In this document: piece by piece, positions 63,115-64,000 of the stretch
How positions within the stretch are numbered: position 1 is the stretch's first letter
How the letters are laid out: each line of letters begins with the position of its first letter
DNA from: Pseudomonas sp. TH15
GTDB taxonomy: Bacteria > Pseudomonadota > Gammaproteobacteria > Pseudomonadales > Pseudomonadaceae
Direction of reading: 5' to 3'
Length of the DNA stretch: 64,000 nt
NCBI RefSeq assembly: GCF_016651105.1
Contig: NZ_JAEKEL010000001.1
Coordinates: forward strand, 4,206,001-4,270,000
Notes under the pieces: generated by a model
What the model saw: the letters and a program-made list of their open reading frames with translations, nothing else
What the model was told of the DNA's origin: nothing
Databases searched by the model: none
Made by a program: the position numbers and the translations under genes

Positions 63115-64000
63115 ACGCCCTCGAACTGAACTCGATCCACAAATCCTTTGGCACTCAGCGCGCCCTGGAAAACATCAACCTGTCGGTGCCAACTGGTAGT
63201 CGAACGGTGATCGTCGGGCCGTCCGGTTCAGGCAAAACCACCTTGCTGCGGATGATTGCCGGCTTCGAATTTCCGGACTCGGGCAGCCTCTCGCTCAACG
63301 GCCAGATACTGGTCGACGGCACGCATTCGGTACCGGCGCACCAGCGTTTGATCGGTTATGTTCCCCAGGACGGCGCCTTGTTCCCGCACATGACCGTCGC
63401 CGCCAACATCGGTTTCGGCCTGGCGGACAAGGGCCCGACCCGGCAGGATCGTATCGCCGAACTGATGGACAGCGTCGCCCTGGATTCGAACATGGCCAAG
63501 CGTTGGCCCCATGAACTGTCTGGCGGTCAGCAACAACGGGTTGCCCTGGCCAGGGCATTGGCCCAGCAGCCACGACTGATGCTGCTGGATGAACCATTCT
63601 CGGCGCTCGACACCGGGTTGCGCGCAGCCATGCGCAAAATGGTCGCCCGCCTACTCGCAGATGCCGGCGTGACCACCATTCTGGTGACCCACGATCAAAG
63701 CGAAGCGTTGTCGTTTGCTGATCAGTTGGCGGTGATGCGTCAGGGCCGGCTGGTGCAATCAGGCCATCCGATGGATTTGTACCGCTACCCGGACGACGAG
63801 CAAACCGCGCTGTTTCTCGGCGATGCGGTGGTCATGCCTGCGCGGATCGAGGCCGGCTGGGCCCATTGCGACCTTGGCCGTATTCCGGTCAATAGCCCGG
63901 ACCGCAACGGCTCGGCGCAGATCATGCTTCGACCCGAGCAATTACAGATCAACAGCTCGCCAACAGATTCCCTTGGCTGTCCTGGCGTGGTCACCGATCG
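63111..64000 (+). CDS. Ferric iron ABC transporter ATPase (FbpC-like), cut by window end
   Basis: The frame from the ATG at 63111 runs open to the window end. It has Walker A (VGPSGSGKTTLLRMI), a Q-loop in YVPQDGALFPHMTV, the signature LSGGQQQRVALARAL, Walker B LMLLDEPFSALD, and the switch His in LVTHDQSEAL. A C-terminal regulatory domain then begins (MLRPEQLQI). This is the energy subunit of the iron importer. At least 296 residues are present and the end is missing. Confidence 0.9.
   Translation, partial: MNALELNSIHKSFGTQRALENINLSVPTGSRTVIVGPSGSGKTTLLRMIAGFEFPDSGSLSLNGQILVDGTHSVPAHQRLIGYVPQDGALFPHMTVAANIGFGLADKGPTRQDRIAELMDSVALDSNMAKRWPHELSGGQQQRVALARALAQQPRLMLLDEPFSALDTGLRAAMRKMVARLLADAGVTTILVTHDQSEALSFADQLAVMRQGRLVQSGHPMDLYRYPDDEQTALFLGDAVVMPARIEAGWAHCDLGRIPVNSPDRNGSAQIMLRPEQLQINSSPTDSLGCPGVVTD

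Overview
The window looks like chromosome of a fluorescent-group Pseudomonas. It is GC-rich, with densely packed operons that often overlap by ATGA. It carries Pseudomonas-type REP palindromes and typical pseudomonad families: InaA, DUF1206, FecIRA surface signalling, the gamma-glutamyl-putrescine route, PqiB/PqiC, ArnT-like transferases and an FbpABC-type iron transporter. No tRNA, rRNA, CRISPR array or intact insertion sequence was seen.

Layout. 1-2.3 kb: a shikimate dehydrogenase-family gene and a shikimate-type symporter. 2.3-4.0 kb: a decayed stretch with no convincing gene. 4.0-8.4 kb (minus strand): a compact four-gene operon for a cyclodipeptide synthase (CDPS), a 2-oxoglutarate/Fe(II) oxygenase, an MFS exporter and a SnaA/NtaA-type flavin monooxygenase, which together look like a small diketopiperazine pathway. 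8.7-22.4 kb (minus strand): a nutrient-scavenging cluster with a TonB receptor, a sulfonate/taurine-type ABC transporter having two binding proteins, an exported dipeptidase, a Tat-exported amine oxidase, an exported RidA, an aldolase-family protein, a hydroxyacid dehydrogenase, an SfnB/DszC-like flavoprotein and a LysR regulator. Divergent from it (22.5-24.7 kb) are a thiol dioxygenase and a multidomain rhodanese, which strengthens the sulfur theme.

24.8-34.1 kb is mixed: diguanylate cyclase, SMP-30 lactonase, two MFS exporters, LysR, InaA, CsbD and DUF1206. 34.3-42.4 kb is a second biosynthetic operon: a prolyl-AMP ligase of the PltF/PigI type, a carrier protein, two acyl-CoA-dehydrogenase-like oxidases, an exporter, an alpha/beta hydrolase and a PanB paralogue, with a divergent LysR gene. 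It should make a pyrrole- or pyrroline-2-carboxyl product, and the PanB-like one-carbon enzyme makes it unusual. 42.5-46.4 kb is a FecI/FecR/TonB-receptor system with a Fur-box-like promoter. 48.2-52.2 kb is polyamine use (PuuA, PotF/SpuD, PuuB). 52.3-60.3 kb holds envelope functions (PqiB, PqiC, sensor kinase, histidine phosphatase, two ArnT-like transferases). 60.5-64 kb is a ferric-iron ABC transporter cut by the window end.

A recurrent oddity is frameshifts. Seven genes are broken by single-base-type indels, six of them in homopolymer runs. Most are probably sequence or assembly errors rather than true pseudogenes, so those gene calls should be read as 'probably intact in the organism'.
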